In this document: positions 38,107 to 47,342 of the stretch, piece by piece
How positions within the stretch are numbered: the first letter of the stretch is position 1
Layout of the letters: every line of letters begins with the position of its first letter
Assembly: GCF_011046895.1 (NCBI RefSeq)
Contig: NZ_CP049250.1
Location: 1,345,501 to 1,409,500 of the forward strand
Length of the DNA: 64,000 nucleotides
Reading direction: 5' to 3'
Origin: Rhizobium rhizoryzae
GTDB taxonomy: Bacteria; Pseudomonadota; Alphaproteobacteria; Rhizobiales; Rhizobiaceae
Notes under the pieces: generated by a model
What the model saw: the letters and a program-made list of their open reading frames with translations, nothing else
What the model was told of the DNA's origin: nothing
Database searches by the model: none
Position numbers and translations under genes: made by a program

Positions 38107-38739
38107 TTGTCTGATGGACACAAGCCAATTTCCGTTGTCCTGGCAGATCTGATTGCGGCTTTCGACGGACGAAACGTCACGCTGGGCGACCTTCTGGACC
38201 GGTTGGGCCACCAGGCTACGGCGGTGGTTCTTGTGATATTCGCCATTCCGGCGATCATTCCGACGCCGGGTATCCCGGCGGGAATGATCTTTGGAAGCGC
38301 ACTTGCCGTGTTTTCCCTGCAACTTGTTGCCGGCGGGCGTGAGTTCCTGCTGCCAAAAAGGCTGGCGAGAACCGCCCTTCCTCAAGGCCTTCTGCAGCGC
38401 ATGCTGGCGTGGCTGGTGCCGAAACTTGCCTGGCTGGAGAGCTGGATGCGGCCCCGTATGGCGTGGTTGTCGCGCGATGGTGCCCTGCGGCTGCACGGAT
38501 TGTTCGTGTTCGTCATGGCGGTTCTGATCGCGCTTCCCATCCCGTTCGGCAACGTGCTTCCGGGACTTGCCATCTTTCTCATCGGCATAGGTCTGGCGCA
38601 GCGGGACGGGGCAACCGTGCTCATCGGCTGGGGATTCGGCCTGGGCGCCTTGGCCTTTACCGCGTTCCTGTTCCTGGGCGGCTGGTGGCTGATCAGCGAT
38701 TGGTTCGGCTGGGGCGGCGCATCGCGACCGCCAGCTTGA
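38107..38739 (+). CDS. exoD: ExoD-family exopolysaccharide synthesis-related membrane protein
   Basis: About 210 residues with several membrane segments (AVVLVIFAIPAIIPTPGIPAGMIFG-type hairpin, and hydrophobic stretches near residues 130-205). The N-terminal ADLIAAFDGRNVTLGDLLDRLG and the PTPGIPAG motif mark the ExoD family. In S. meliloti exoD is needed for normal exopolysaccharide, alkali tolerance and nodule invasion; its biochemical action is unknown. No ATG fits. A TTG eight bases after GGACGGA is chosen; another TTG six bases earlier is too close to that site. Confidence 0.85.
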   Translation: MSDGHKPISVVLADLIAAFDGRNVTLGDLLDRLGHQATAVVLVIFAIPAIIPTPGIPAGMIFGSALAVFSLQLVAGGREFLLPKRLARTALPQGLLQRMLAWLVPKLAWLESWMRPRMAWLSRDGALRLHGLFVFVMAVLIALPIPFGNVLPGLAIFLIGIGLAQRDGATVLIGWGFGLGALAFTAFLFLGGWWLISDWFGWGGASRPPA

Positions 38740-38781
38740 TCGAGCACATCAGGCTTCGGTACCTTCTCTCTTTTGGGGAAG

Positions 38782-38858
38782 TGGCGTCCACGAGAGGATT
38801 CGAACCTCCGACCCCAGGATTAGGAATCCTGTGCTCTATCCTGCTGAGCTACGTGGAC
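38782..38858 (-). tRNA. tRNA-Arg (anticodon CCT)
   Basis: Read on the minus strand the 77 bases fold as a tRNA. The acceptor stem is GTCCACG/CGTGGAC with discriminator G and encoded CCA, there is a standard D-arm, and the anticodon stem CAGGA/TCCTG holds loop TTCCTAA (anticodon CCT). The T-arm has GGTTCGAATCC. It decodes AGG. Confidence 0.97.
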
Positions 38859-38922
38859 ACGCTCTTTCGTCATACCGCAGCCTATTCCCGGGAACAAGCC
38901 CGGATTGAGGCTGCGCGGGAGC

Positions 38923-40086
38923 TTATGCCGCAAGGCGTTGTTCGGTCAGCTTTACCCAATAGGAAATTCCGTAGGCAATCGCTTCGTCGTTGAAATCGTA
39001 GGCGGGGTTGTGGAGTGCTGCCGTATCGCCATTGCCGATCATGATATAGGCGCCAGGACGGGCCTGCAGCATGAAGGCGAAGTCCTCGCCCGCCATGCTG
39101 GGATCGACTTCCGTGTTCACATTCGTCTCGCCGACGATATCGATTGCCGCCCGCGCGGCATGGACGGTCTCTTCCGGATGGTTGACCGTCACAGGGCATG
39201 AACGCTCGTAGTCAACCTCGGCAATCGCATCACTGGCGACCGCGATACCTTCCGCGATCTGGCGGATCCGCTTTTCGGCAAGATCACGTACCTGCTCGTC
39301 CAGGCTGCGAACGGTTCCGGTGAGATAGGCTTCCTCGGGGATGATGTTGTGCGTGGTTCCGGCATGGAACTGCGTGATGGAAACCACGACAGAGCGCAGG
39401 GGATTGGCATTGCGTGCCGCGATCATCTGCAAGCCATTGACGATCTGCGATCCGATCACGATCGGATCCGCCGTGCGATGGGGCTCTGCCGCGTGACCGC
39501 CGCGGCCGGTGATCTTGATCGAAAACTTGTCCGGGGCCGCCATGATGCCACCCTTGCGGATTGCGAAGGTTCCAAGCGGCATGCCCGGCATATTGTGCAT
39601 GCCATAGACTTCCCGAATGCCGAAGCGCTCCATCATGCCGTCCTCGACCATGGCCAGCGCGCCACGGCCGCCTTCCTCGGCAGGCTGGAAGATGAGAGCG
39701 ACAGAGCCTGCGAAGTTGCGGGTCTCTGCCAGATATTTGGCCGCTCCCAGCAGCATGGCCGTATGTCCATCGTGACCGCAGGCGTGCATCTTGCCGGGCA
39801 GTTTCGATGCATAGGGTTTGCCGGTAATTTCCTCCAGCGGCAGCGCATCCATGTCGGCTCGGAGCCCGATCACGCCGTCACCGGTATGACGCCCGCGAAT
39901 GATTCCCACGACGCCGGTGCGTCCCAGGCCTGTCACAATCTCGTCAACGCCGAATGCCCGAAGCTGGGCTTCCACGAAAGCCGCAGTTTCCTCGACCTCA
40001 TAAAGAATGCCAGGATTTTCATGAATATGGCGGCGCCATTCGGTAACTTCGTGCTGCAGTTCGGCTGCTCTATTGAGAACGGGCAT
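38923..40086 (-). CDS. M20D-family amidohydrolase (hippurate hydrolase/aminoacylase-like)
   Basis: A 387-residue metallopeptidase-fold amidohydrolase of the M20D group. It has the metal ligand motifs ACGHDGHTAMLLGAA (near residue 105), QPAEEGGRGA (near 137), the lid domain with GRGGHAAEPHRTADP, and the C-terminal MAGEDFAFM. Members cleave N-acyl amino acids, hippurate or indole-acetyl conjugates. The substrate cannot be told. It starts 150 bp from a divergent carboxypeptidase gene. Confidence 0.9.
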   Translation of the reverse strand: MPVLNRAAELQHEVTEWRRHIHENPGILYEVEETAAFVEAQLRAFGVDEIVTGLGRTGVVGIIRGRHTGDGVIGLRADMDALPLEEITGKPYASKLPGKMHACGHDGHTAMLLGAAKYLAETRNFAGSVALIFQPAEEGGRGALAMVEDGMMERFGIREVYGMHNMPGMPLGTFAIRKGGIMAAPDKFSIKITGRGGHAAEPHRTADPIVIGSQIVNGLQMIAARNANPLRSVVVSITQFHAGTTHNIIPEEAYLTGTVRSLDEQVRDLAEKRIRQIAEGIAVASDAIAEVDYERSCPVTVNHPEETVHAARAAIDIVGETNVNTEVDPSMAGEDFAFMLQARPGAYIMIGNGDTAALHNPAYDFNDEAIAYGISYWVKLTEQRLAA

Positions 40087-40237
40087 TACGCTTCCTGTAG
40101 GACTTTGACGATAGTATCGAAGTGCGCATATTGCGCCGCGGAATTGACGGAATCAATCATCTTTGCCATTGCTAGGCCTCATTCACGCGTTCCAAGCGAA
40201 GACGTCGCACGCGTAGTCCCAGACGAGGTCTGATCCC

Positions 40238-41350
40238 TTGCCGAACCGGTCCACTCGCCTTCTTCGTTTCCCGAAGCCAATTTCCCTGATGCTGTCGCTG
40301 GTTCTCTCGACCTGCATTGCCAGCACGCAGGCGCTCGCCAACCCCAAGATCGTGGTGGATGTGCGCAGTGGCCGCGTGATCTCGCATCAGGATGCTTTCC
40401 GAAAATGGTATCCCGCTTCGCTGACCAAGCTGATGACGATCTATGTCACCTTCAAGGCCATCAAGTCGGGCAAGGTGGCCATGGATACCCCAGTCGTCTT
40501 CAGCAAGAAGGCGGCGGACCAACCGCCCAGCAAGCTGTTTCTGAAGCCGGGGTCATCCATGACGCTGGATGCGGCGCTGAAGATCCTGATGGTGAAGTCG
40601 GCCAATGACGTCGCGGTCGCGGTTGCGGAAACCGTCGGTGGTTCCAACGATCAGTTCGTCGCCATGATGAACGCGCAGGCACAACAACTGGGCATGCGTT
40701 CAAGCCGCTTCGTCAATCCGCACGGACTTCCCGGTCAGGGCCAGTACACGACGGCGCGCGACCTTGCTGTGCTGACGCTGCAGTTGAAGCGCGATTTTCC
40801 GGAATACCAGAGCTATTTCTCGCTGGAAGGTGTGACGACCGGTGCCAAGGAATATCCGAACTTCAACATGCTGATTGGCCGTTTTGACGGTGCCGACGGT
40901 ATGAAGACAGGCTTCATCTGTGCATCGGGCTTCAATCAGGTCTCGTCCGCCACCCGCAATGGCCGCAGCGTGATCTCGGTCGTGCTGGGATCCGACAGTC
41001 TGGGAGGACGGGCTGACGATTCCGCCGAGCTTTTGCAGGCGGGGCTGACGGCGCCTGCCAACGAGGGGGTGCCGCTGGCATCGCTTGCTCCCTATGGGCC
41101 GGATCAGGATCAGGTTGTGGACATCAGTGCGCAAATCTGCAATCCGAAGGCGGCAAAGGTGCGCAGTGAAGGGCGTGATGATGCCGGTCGCATGGTTCTG
41201 CATTCGCCCTATGTGCACGAGATGACACGTCCGCCGCAGTTCACTTTTGCAGGCGTTGTGCCAGTCGTGGAGCCCGAGAAGCCTGCAAAAGGCGCGAAGG
41301 GTCAGCCTGCCAGCGTACCTGTTCCCATTCCCCGTCCAGCCGCGCTGTGA
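40238..41350 (+). CDS. D-alanyl-D-alanine carboxypeptidase (S11 family penicillin-binding protein)
   Basis: A 370-residue periplasmic DD-carboxypeptidase that trims peptidoglycan pentapeptides. The signal peptide is basic then hydrophobic (RLLRFPKPISLMLSLVLSTCIAS...ALA). The three active-site motifs are present: SLTK (near residue 60), SAN (near 122) and KTG (near 222). The start is a TTG with GAGG nine bases upstream; an ATG at 40289 would shorten the signal peptide. The C-terminal part is Pro/Ala/Lys-rich. The stop overlaps the next gene's possible GTG start. Confidence 0.93.
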   Translation: MPNRSTRLLRFPKPISLMLSLVLSTCIASTQALANPKIVVDVRSGRVISHQDAFRKWYPASLTKLMTIYVTFKAIKSGKVAMDTPVVFSKKAADQPPSKLFLKPGSSMTLDAALKILMVKSANDVAVAVAETVGGSNDQFVAMMNAQAQQLGMRSSRFVNPHGLPGQGQYTTARDLAVLTLQLKRDFPEYQSYFSLEGVTTGAKEYPNFNMLIGRFDGADGMKTGFICASGFNQVSSATRNGRSVISVVLGSDSLGGRADDSAELLQAGLTAPANEGVPLASLAPYGPDQDQVVDISAQICNPKAAKVRSEGRDDAGRMVLHSPYVHEMTRPPQFTFAGVVPVVEPEKPAKGAKGQPASVPVPIPRPAAL

Positions 41351-41373
41351 CGGTGTTCCAGAAAGACTTGCCG

Positions 41374-42570
41374 ATGTCCTCCCCGCGTCAACCTATTCCG
41401 GTCTCCATTCTCACAGGGTTTCTCGGCGCGGGAAAATCCACGCTGCTGAATCGTATCCTGAAGGATCCGGCTGCGTCCGATACGGCCGTCATCATCAACG
41501 AGTTCGGCGAAGTCGGTATCGACAACTTCCTGGTGGAGTCTTCGGGCGATACGCTGCTTGAACTGTCGAACGGATGCCTTTGCTGCACGGTGCGCGGTGA
41601 ACTGGTGGAAACGCTGGCCTCGCTGGTGGATCAGATTCAGACCGGTCGCCTGAAGCCTATCCGCCGCGTCGTGATCGAAACGACTGGTCTTGCCGATCCC
41701 GCCCCCGTCATGCAGGCGGTCATGGGCAATCCCGTCATCGCGCAAAGCTTCAGCCTTGATGGTGTCGTGACCGTTGTGGATGCGGTGCATGGCGTTTCCA
41801 CGATCCAGCGCCATCCCGAGGCGGTGAAGCAGGTGGCGGTCGCCGACCGGCTCGTTCTGACCAAGAAGACGCTCGCGGATGCTGCGGCCATTTCTGCTGT
41901 TCTGCGCCGTCTGAACGATCTCAATCCACGGGCGCAGATTCTCGATGGCGATCTGCCAGCCGCAAGCACCATCGATCTCCTCGTCAACGGCCTCTACGAT
42001 CCCGAAAGCAAGGTGCCGGATGTTGCCCGCTGGCTGCAGGAGGAGCGGGAGCACGGCGACGAGCATCATGACCACCACGAGCATGAGCACGACCACGACC
42101 ACGATCACGATCATGGTGATCACGCTCATGAGCACGGGCACGGCCATGAACATGGCCACGGGCATCATCACCATCATGATGTGAACAGGCATGGCGCGGA
42201 TATCCGCTCTTTCTCGATCCTCCATGATGAGCCGATCGACCCCCTAGCGGTTGAGATGTTCGTGGATCTGCTGCGCTCCGCGCATGGGGACAAACTCCTG
42301 CGCATGAAAGCCATCGTTCAGCTTTCCGACAATCCGGAGCGTCCGCTGGTCCTGCATGGCGTGCAGAGCATCTTTCATCCGCCGCAGCGGCTTGCCGGCT
42401 GGCCGGAAGGGGCAGAACGGCGCACGCGGATGGTCCTGATCACGCAAGGATTGCCGGAGGAATTCGTTCAGGATCTTTTCGCGGCCTTTACGGGCCAGCC
42501 GAAGATTGACCGGCCGGATCGCGCAGCGCTTGAGGATAATCCGCTTGCTGTGCCTGGAATGCGCTTCTGA
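41374..42570 (+). CDS. CobW/COG0523-family GTPase with a histidine-rich metal-binding tract
   Basis: A G3E GTPase of 398 residues. It has the P-loop GFLGAGKSTLLN, the zinc-binding CxCC motif in NGCLCCTVRGE, and a C-terminal CobW domain. Between the two domains lies a tract of 47 residues in which 24 are histidine, mixed with Asp/Glu/Gly, typical of zinc, cobalt or nickel chaperones. Members deliver metal to client enzymes or support cobalamin synthesis; no Zur site was recognised to decide. A GTG at 41347 overlaps the preceding stop (GTGA) and would add nine residues. Confidence 0.9.
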   Translation: MSSPRQPIPVSILTGFLGAGKSTLLNRILKDPAASDTAVIINEFGEVGIDNFLVESSGDTLLELSNGCLCCTVRGELVETLASLVDQIQTGRLKPIRRVVIETTGLADPAPVMQAVMGNPVIAQSFSLDGVVTVVDAVHGVSTIQRHPEAVKQVAVADRLVLTKKTLADAAAISAVLRRLNDLNPRAQILDGDLPAASTIDLLVNGLYDPESKVPDVARWLQEEREHGDEHHDHHEHEHDHDHDHDHGDHAHEHGHGHEHGHGHHHHHDVNRHGADIRSFSILHDEPIDPLAVEMFVDLLRSAHGDKLLRMKAIVQLSDNPERPLVLHGVQSIFHPPQRLAGWPEGAERRTRMVLITQGLPEEFVQDLFAAFTGQPKIDRPDRAALEDNPLAVPGMRF

Positions 42571-42606
42571 TCGTCCAGGTCGGCAGACGGGACAGTCGGC
42601 TATCGA

Positions 42607-42831
42607 TCAGGCCTTGCGGATAATGAAGCGATGGCCGCCCTCGGTCCGCTCGGTCGAGAGCAGGATGTGACCGTCTTCGCGGCAGAAATGCGGGATGTCG
42701 ATCCCGGCCAAGGGATCCGTGGTGTCAACGATGAGTTCGCTGCCACTTGTCATGCGTAAGAGTTTCTTGCGGGCCTTGAGAACCGGGAGCGGGCATTTCA
42801 GCCCGCGCAGATCGTAGATCTCTCCCGGCAT
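42607..42831 (-). CDS. tusA: TusA-family sulfur carrier protein
   Basis: A 74-residue protein with the family's CPxP motif in LRGLKCPLPVLKARKKL near residue 13; the cysteine carries persulfide sulfur. TusA proteins feed sulfur to tRNA thiolation, molybdenum cofactor or other pathways. It starts eight bases after the L,D-transpeptidase gene on the same strand, so the two may be co-transcribed, though no functional link is evident. Confidence 0.92.
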   Translation of the reverse strand: MPGEIYDLRGLKCPLPVLKARKKLLRMTSGSELIVDTTDPLAGIDIPHFCREDGHILLSTERTEGGHRFIIRKA

Positions 42832-42839
42832 CGAGGTGC

Positions 42840-44237
42840 TTACCAGAACTTCCAGAACGGCTTCTTGGCGTCTTCCTGCGTGGCCGTCTGCTGAACCGAG
42901 GCATAGGCCATCGGGTTCTGAGCTGGAACCGGCACCTGGCCTGCGGACCTGGCGGCGGCGTTACCAGACGATTGTCCGGCACCCGGCTGCTTCTGCATGG
43001 AGGCAAACTGTGCGTTAGACGGTGCGTTTGCCGGTGCGCTGACCGCTATCGGGCCTGCCACTTGCGGTGCAGTTCCGGTGCCCATGGCGCTCGCTACGCT
43101 CATGGTGGAGCGCTGGCCGGGAACCGAACCGGTCATCGTCACGCGGCCCTGCTTTGCTGCAGCCCCGCCCGGCTGGGCAGAAGCAAGCATCGTGCCCGGT
43201 GCAGGCTTGGCTGCCTTGTTCAGGCGAGCGGCCATCAGCACATCAAACTCTTCCTGCTTGACCAGCTTTCCGGCCGCAAGCGATGTGCCGGTCGGCGCAT
43301 AGGCGATATCCTTGCCCTTGCGCTTGTCTGCAACCACGGCCTTGCGTTCTGCTTCCGTCGGCTCGTACCACACCATGCCGTCAAGCTTTTCGACCGCCTT
43401 GGCATAGGCCAGTTCATACTGCTTTTCGTAAGCCGACAATGCCGCAGACAGGGCAGGCGGGGTCGACATTGGCGGGCAGGCGGCACCGGCAGACGGCGTT
43501 CCCTGCATTTCCTGGTTGAAGACGTATTTCTTGCCGCAGACGCCCACGTCCGGCGGACGCTTGGTCACCTCGAAATTGTCGTAGCCAACCTTCAGCATCT
43601 TCCAGAAATCATAATTCTCGCTGGTGCGATGCCGCGCCATGTTTTCCGCCGTCATGCGGAAGGGGAAGGCCTGCAACTGCACGCTGGACTGGCCGCCCTT
43701 GAAGGCATCGCGCGCGAAGGCGTAGATCTCGAGGATCTGCGCATCGGTCATTGAATAGCAGCCTGAAGACGAGCAGGCGCCGTGGATCATGAGGTTGGAA
43801 CCGGTGCGGCCATTGGCTGCATCGTAACGGTTCGGGAAGCCGGTATTGATCGCGAGATAGTATTTGGAATTCGGATTCAGATGCGCAGGCGTCAGGTTGT
43901 AGAAACCTTCGGGCGCCTGCCGGTCGCCTTCCTTCACCTTGGGGCCCAGCTTGCCGGACCAGGCACAGATGTCGTAATCGGTGATCTTCTCGAAGCGGTT
44001 GTCGGCGCGCGCCTTCCAGATCTCCATCTTGCCTTCTTCCTTGAAGACACGAATCATGATGGGAGAATTGCGCGGCATGTTGCGCTTCTGCATTTCCGCA
44101 ACGAGGCGGTCGGGCAGAGGCTGCTCCGTCTTGTTCTTGACCTTCGACAGGTCAATGGTGGCCGTATCGATCGTATCGTTACAACCAGCCAGCGCGGTGG
44201 CCATCAGGAGAATGTAGGCGATATGTTTCAAGCGCAT
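42840..44237 (-). CDS. L,D-transpeptidase lipoprotein (YafK-like YkuD domain)
   Basis: A 465-residue lipoprotein with signal MRLKHIAYILLMATALAGC. The catalytic domain (residues ~50-220) has the YkuD active-site motif IHGACSSSGCYSMTD, with catalytic His and Cys. The C-terminal half is low-complexity, rich in Ala, Pro and Gln, and probably extends through the periplasm. Such enzymes form or cut 3-3 peptidoglycan links, or attach proteins to peptidoglycan. The YafK/DpaA group instead removes Braun lipoprotein in E. coli. Which activity holds here is unknown. Confidence 0.88.
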   Translation of the reverse strand: MRLKHIAYILLMATALAGCNDTIDTATIDLSKVKNKTEQPLPDRLVAEMQKRNMPRNSPIMIRVFKEEGKMEIWKARADNRFEKITDYDICAWSGKLGPKVKEGDRQAPEGFYNLTPAHLNPNSKYYLAINTGFPNRYDAANGRTGSNLMIHGACSSSGCYSMTDAQILEIYAFARDAFKGGQSSVQLQAFPFRMTAENMARHRTSENYDFWKMLKVGYDNFEVTKRPPDVGVCGKKYVFNQEMQGTPSAGAACPPMSTPPALSAALSAYEKQYELAYAKAVEKLDGMVWYEPTEAERKAVVADKRKGKDIAYAPTGTSLAAGKLVKQEEFDVLMAARLNKAAKPAPGTMLASAQPGGAAAKQGRVTMTGSVPGQRSTMSVASAMGTGTAPQVAGPIAVSAPANAPSNAQFASMQKQPGAGQSSGNAAARSAGQVPVPAQNPMAYASVQQTATQEDAKKPFWKFW

Positions 44238-44328
44238 CGGAACTGATCACGTCAATCGGGCTACAGGTACAGGTTCATCCTAATACCCAGTATTTTCACG
44301 ATAATAAAGCGGTAAGCTTTACATTCTC

Positions 44329-44350
44329 TTAACCGCTTCAGCACGGTTAA
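44329..44350. other. Small inverted repeat between accA and the L,D-transpeptidase gene
   Basis: TTAACCG and CGGTTAA are separated by eight bases. It lies past the end of accA and before the L,D-transpeptidase gene. With no T-run it is a weak terminator and might be an operator. Confidence 0.3.
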
Positions 44351-44425
44351 GTGTGCTGACATGCTTGCAAGCTGCGCCCGGTCAGGGCGAAAGACCCGGA
44401 TTTCCCGGATCTTTCCGATATTTCA

Positions 44426-45379
44426 TCAGAGATTGCGGCCAATAGCCAGAAATTTCTCGCGGCGTGCTTTTCGTACGGCTTCGGGCGAAAGCTTGCCAAG
44501 ATCAGCGAGAGCAGCCTTGATCACGTCACCCGTCGCATCGATTGCGGCTTCCGGATCACGATGTGCGCCGCCCAGCGGCTCCGGGATGATGTCATCGATC
44601 ACGCCCAGCGCTTTCAGATCCTGCGCGGTAATCTTCATGGCCGTTGCCGCTTCGCGGGCGCGGGTTGCATCGCGCCATAGGATCGAGGCTGCACCTTCCG
44701 GCGAGATGACGGAATAGATCGCGTGTTCCAGCATGTAGACCTTGTTGGCCGCGGCAATGGCGATTGCGCCACCGGAGCCGCCTTCGCCGATCACGACGGA
44801 GACCATCGGCACCTTGATGCCAAGGCACATCTCGGTCGAGCGGGCGATGGCTTCCGCCTGTCCGCGCTCTTCCGCACCGACGCCCGGATAGGCGCCAGCC
44901 GTATCCACCAGCGAAATCACCGGAAGGCCGAAGCGGTCCGCCATCTCCATCACGCGGATTGCCTTGCGGTATCCCTCCGGACGGGGGCTGCCGAAATTGT
45001 GCTTGATGCGCGATTTCGTATCGTTGCCTTTTTCCTGGCCGATCACCGCAACGGGCTGGCCGTGGAAACGGGCAAGGCCTGCCTGGATGGCTGCGTCTTC
45101 GCCGAAGGAGCGGTCGCCGGCCAGGGGCGTGAATTCCGTGAACAACCGGCTCGCATAGTCCAGAAAATGCGGACGGCGGGCCGTACGGGCCACCATCGTC
45201 TTCTGCGCCGGCGTCAGCTTGGAGTACACGTCGCGTGTCGCTTCCTGGATGCGTTGTTCCAGGCGCTGAACTTCTTCGGACGTATCGATGCTCTCATCTT
45301 CCGCCGCAAGCTTCTTCAGCTCGTGGATCTTAGCCTCCAGGTCGGAGATGGGCTTTTCGAAGTCGAGATCGTTATGCAT
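44426..45379 (-). CDS. accA: Acetyl-CoA carboxylase carboxyltransferase subunit alpha AccA
   Basis: The 317-residue subunit, with AccD, transfers CO2 from biotin to acetyl-CoA in the first step of fatty-acid synthesis. The sequence [33 protein letters not shown], the substrate region [18 protein letters not shown] and [15 protein letters not shown] are characteristic. Length matches the family. It lies downstream of xerD on the same strand with about 50 bp between, a common arrangement in rhizobia. Confidence 0.96.
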   Translation of the reverse strand: MHNDLDFEKPISDLEAKIHELKKLAAEDESIDTSEEVQRLEQRIQEATRDVYSKLTPAQKTMVARTARRPHFLDYASRLFTEFTPLAGDRSFGEDAAIQAGLARFHGQPVAVIGQEKGNDTKSRIKHNFGSPRPEGYRKAIRVMEMADRFGLPVISLVDTAGAYPGVGAEERGQAEAIARSTEMCLGIKVPMVSVVIGEGGSGGAIAIAAANKVYMLEHAIYSVISPEGAASILWRDATRAREAATAMKITAQDLKALGVIDDIIPEPLGGAHRDPEAAIDATGDVIKAALADLGKLSPEAVRKARREKFLAIGRNL

Positions 45380-45429
45380 GAGCTCCGTTTTCCGATCGTT
45401 TGGCGGCCGTGCCGCGCTCCGCCCGGGCT

Positions 45430-46377
45430 CTAATCAGGGTTTTTCGCGCCTTTTGCAAGAGGGTGATGCGTTTCAACCACTTCTCTGAGCCGTTCTTCCA
45501 GTACATGGGTATAGATTTGCGTGGTTGAAATATCAGAATGTCCAAGGAGTTCCTGTACCACGCGCAGGTCGGCACCGTTTTGCAAAAGATGGCTGGCAAA
45601 AGCATGGCGCAGTACGTGGGGCGAGATCGTCGCGGCCCGGATGCCTGCCCGTCCGGCCAGGCTCTTCAGGTCGCGGGCGAAGACCTGGCGCGGCAGGAAG
45701 CCCTGTTCGCTGCTGGCGGAGAATAGCCACGGGCTGTCGATATCACCGGCTGCGATTGCCGCGCGCCGCGCGTCCGCATAGTCTGCCAGCGCCTTCATGG
45801 CGGATCGCGACAGCGGAACCAGACGTTCCTTGTTGCCCTTGCCGCGGATGATGAGGAAGCGGCCCTCCTGATCCAGCACCTTTGCCGGCAGCGACACCAG
45901 TTCGCTCACGCGCATGCCCGTGGCATAGAGAAGTTCCAGAAGCGCCAGCATCCGAAGTCTAAGCAGCCTTCCCGGTCCCTCTTCGGATGCTTCTGCCTGC
46001 GCCCGCTCCAGAAGGCGGCTCACATCGGCTTCGCTCAGGATTTTCGGGATGGACTGCGGTTTTTTCGGCGCATCGAGAATGGAGCTCGGGTCGTCGCCGC
46101 GAATGTTTTCCGCAAACAGAAACTTGTAGAACTGCCGTATGGCCGAGAGCCGTCGCGCCTGAGATGAAGCGGCGAAGCCTTGTTTGGCGAGGTGGGCGAT
46201 GTAGGCGCCAAGATCGTTGCTGTCTGCTTTCAGAAGAGAGGTCTTCTTCTCGGAGAGAAACGAGGAGAGATCATCCAGATCGCGTTCATAGGAAGACAGC
46301 GTGTTTTCAGCCGAGCCACGCTCGGCGCTCATCATTTCCAGAAAGGCTTCCAGATGCGCGTGGGAGCGATCGCTCAT
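45430..46377 (-). CDS. xerD: Site-specific tyrosine recombinase XerD
   Basis: A 315-residue tyrosine recombinase with the N-terminal SAM-like core-binding domain and C-terminal catalytic domain. Catalytic residues are seen in TGMRVSELV (Arg), the [10 protein letters not shown] motif (His-x-x-Arg), [14 protein letters not shown] (His and the nucleophile Tyr). XerD acts with XerC at dif to resolve chromosome dimers. The absence of integrase-like flanks and the housekeeping setting support XerD over a mobile-element integrase. Its ATG overlaps the stop of the small membrane protein gene upstream. Confidence 0.92.
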   Translation of the reverse strand: MSDRSHAHLEAFLEMMSAERGSAENTLSSYERDLDDLSSFLSEKKTSLLKADSNDLGAYIAHLAKQGFAASSQARRLSAIRQFYKFLFAENIRGDDPSSILDAPKKPQSIPKILSEADVSRLLERAQAEASEEGPGRLLRLRMLALLELLYATGMRVSELVSLPAKVLDQEGRFLIIRGKGNKERLVPLSRSAMKALADYADARRAAIAAGDIDSPWLFSASSEQGFLPRQVFARDLKSLAGRAGIRAATISPHVLRHAFASHLLQNGADLRVVQELLGHSDISTTQIYTHVLEERLREVVETHHPLAKGAKNPD

Positions 46378-46565
46378 GGTGAACCTGTGGCGGGCGTTGC
46401 CGGTGCCGCAGGTGGCGTCTGGGCAGGGTTCAGCCGCTCCGAGGGAATTCGCACCGTCACGTCACGTTCGCGCGGTTCCACGAAGATCGCCAGTGCGAAA
46501 AGTCCCGCATAGACGAGTCCGACAATGACGCCAATGGTGAACAGGAAGCGGAAGAGTGTTGGCAT
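46374..46565 (-). CDS. Small conserved membrane protein upstream of xerD
   Basis: A 63-residue protein, [25 protein letters not shown]..., with one N-terminal membrane segment, then [19 protein letters not shown] and a Pro/Ala/Thr-rich tail. Similar short proteins precede xerD in other rhizobia as far as I recall; function unknown. The stop overlaps the xerD start (ATGA), so translation is coupled. An upstream start adding nine residues is possible. Confidence 0.75.
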   Translation of the reverse strand: MPTLFRFLFTIGVIVGLVYAGLFALAIFVEPRERDVTVRIPSERLNPAQTPPAAPATPATGSP

Positions 46566-46739
46566 GGAGCGCTCCGGATTGTCGCCGCGCATTTATCGGC
46601 ATTGATGCCCAAAGGTGCAAGGCCACATGCAAGATATGAGAGTTTTGGCGTGATTATGGTCTGAAGCCCTGTGCCGGTGCTTGACGCTGAACAATCATTT
46701 GTCGATAGGGTTCTGATCTTGTGGACTATTGAGAGGCCC

Positions 46740-47339
46740 ATGCCCAATTCGATGCCCGATATCACGAAGCCTGCCCTCGGCATCAATCCGCTGGTCGAGC
46801 AGGCGCGCGCGGCTCTCGGTCGTCGCAATCTCATTTTCATCGGCTTGATGGGAGCTGGTAAGTCCGTCATCGGGCGGATGGTCGCCCAGCAGTTGTCGCT
46901 GCCCTTCATCGATACTGACGTGGAAATCGAACGCGTTTCGCGCATGACGATTTCCGAATTGTTTGCGAGCTATGGCGAGCCGGAGTTTCGCGCGCTGGAA
47001 ACCCGCGTCATCGAGCGGCTGCTGAAAGGCGGACCGCGGGTCATCTCGACGGGTGGCGGCGCCTTCATCAATGAGCGGACGCGTGGTGTCATCAAGCGCG
47101 GTGGCGTTTCCGTCTGGTTGCGAGCGGATCTCGACATTCTCTGGGAGCGTGTCAACAAGCGCGATCATCGCCCGCTGCTGAAAACCGAAAATCCGAAGCA
47201 GACGCTGGAAAACCTGATGAACCAGCGTTACCCGATCTATTCCGAATCCGATCTGACGGTGGAATCGCGCGATGTGCGCAAGGAAATCGTTGCGAATGAA
47301 GTGCTGGCGGCGGTTGCGTCGCTGGGCGAGGGGCGTTGA
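46740..47339 (+). CDS. aroK: Shikimate kinase
   Basis: A 199-residue kinase that phosphorylates shikimate in the aromatic amino acid pathway. The P-loop GLMGAGKSVIGRMVA, the substrate-binding DTDVEIE, ISELF..YGEPEFR and the STGGGAF loop are all present. A short N-terminal extension before the P-loop is common in alphaproteobacteria. It is followed three bases later by aroB, forming the usual aroKB pair. A longer in-frame upstream start is not supported by a binding site. Confidence 0.94.
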   Translation: MPNSMPDITKPALGINPLVEQARAALGRRNLIFIGLMGAGKSVIGRMVAQQLSLPFIDTDVEIERVSRMTISELFASYGEPEFRALETRVIERLLKGGPRVISTGGGAFINERTRGVIKRGGVSVWLRADLDILWERVNKRDHRPLLKTENPKQTLENLMNQRYPIYSESDLTVESRDVRKEIVANEVLAAVASLGEGR

Positions 47340-47342
47340 GAA

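Noticed and set aside
45430-46377. Tyrosine recombinase as mark of a mobile element
   Set aside because: Sequence and neighbours (accA, aroKB) fit chromosomal XerD; no att repeats or cargo genes are seen around it or at the tRNA-Arg gene.
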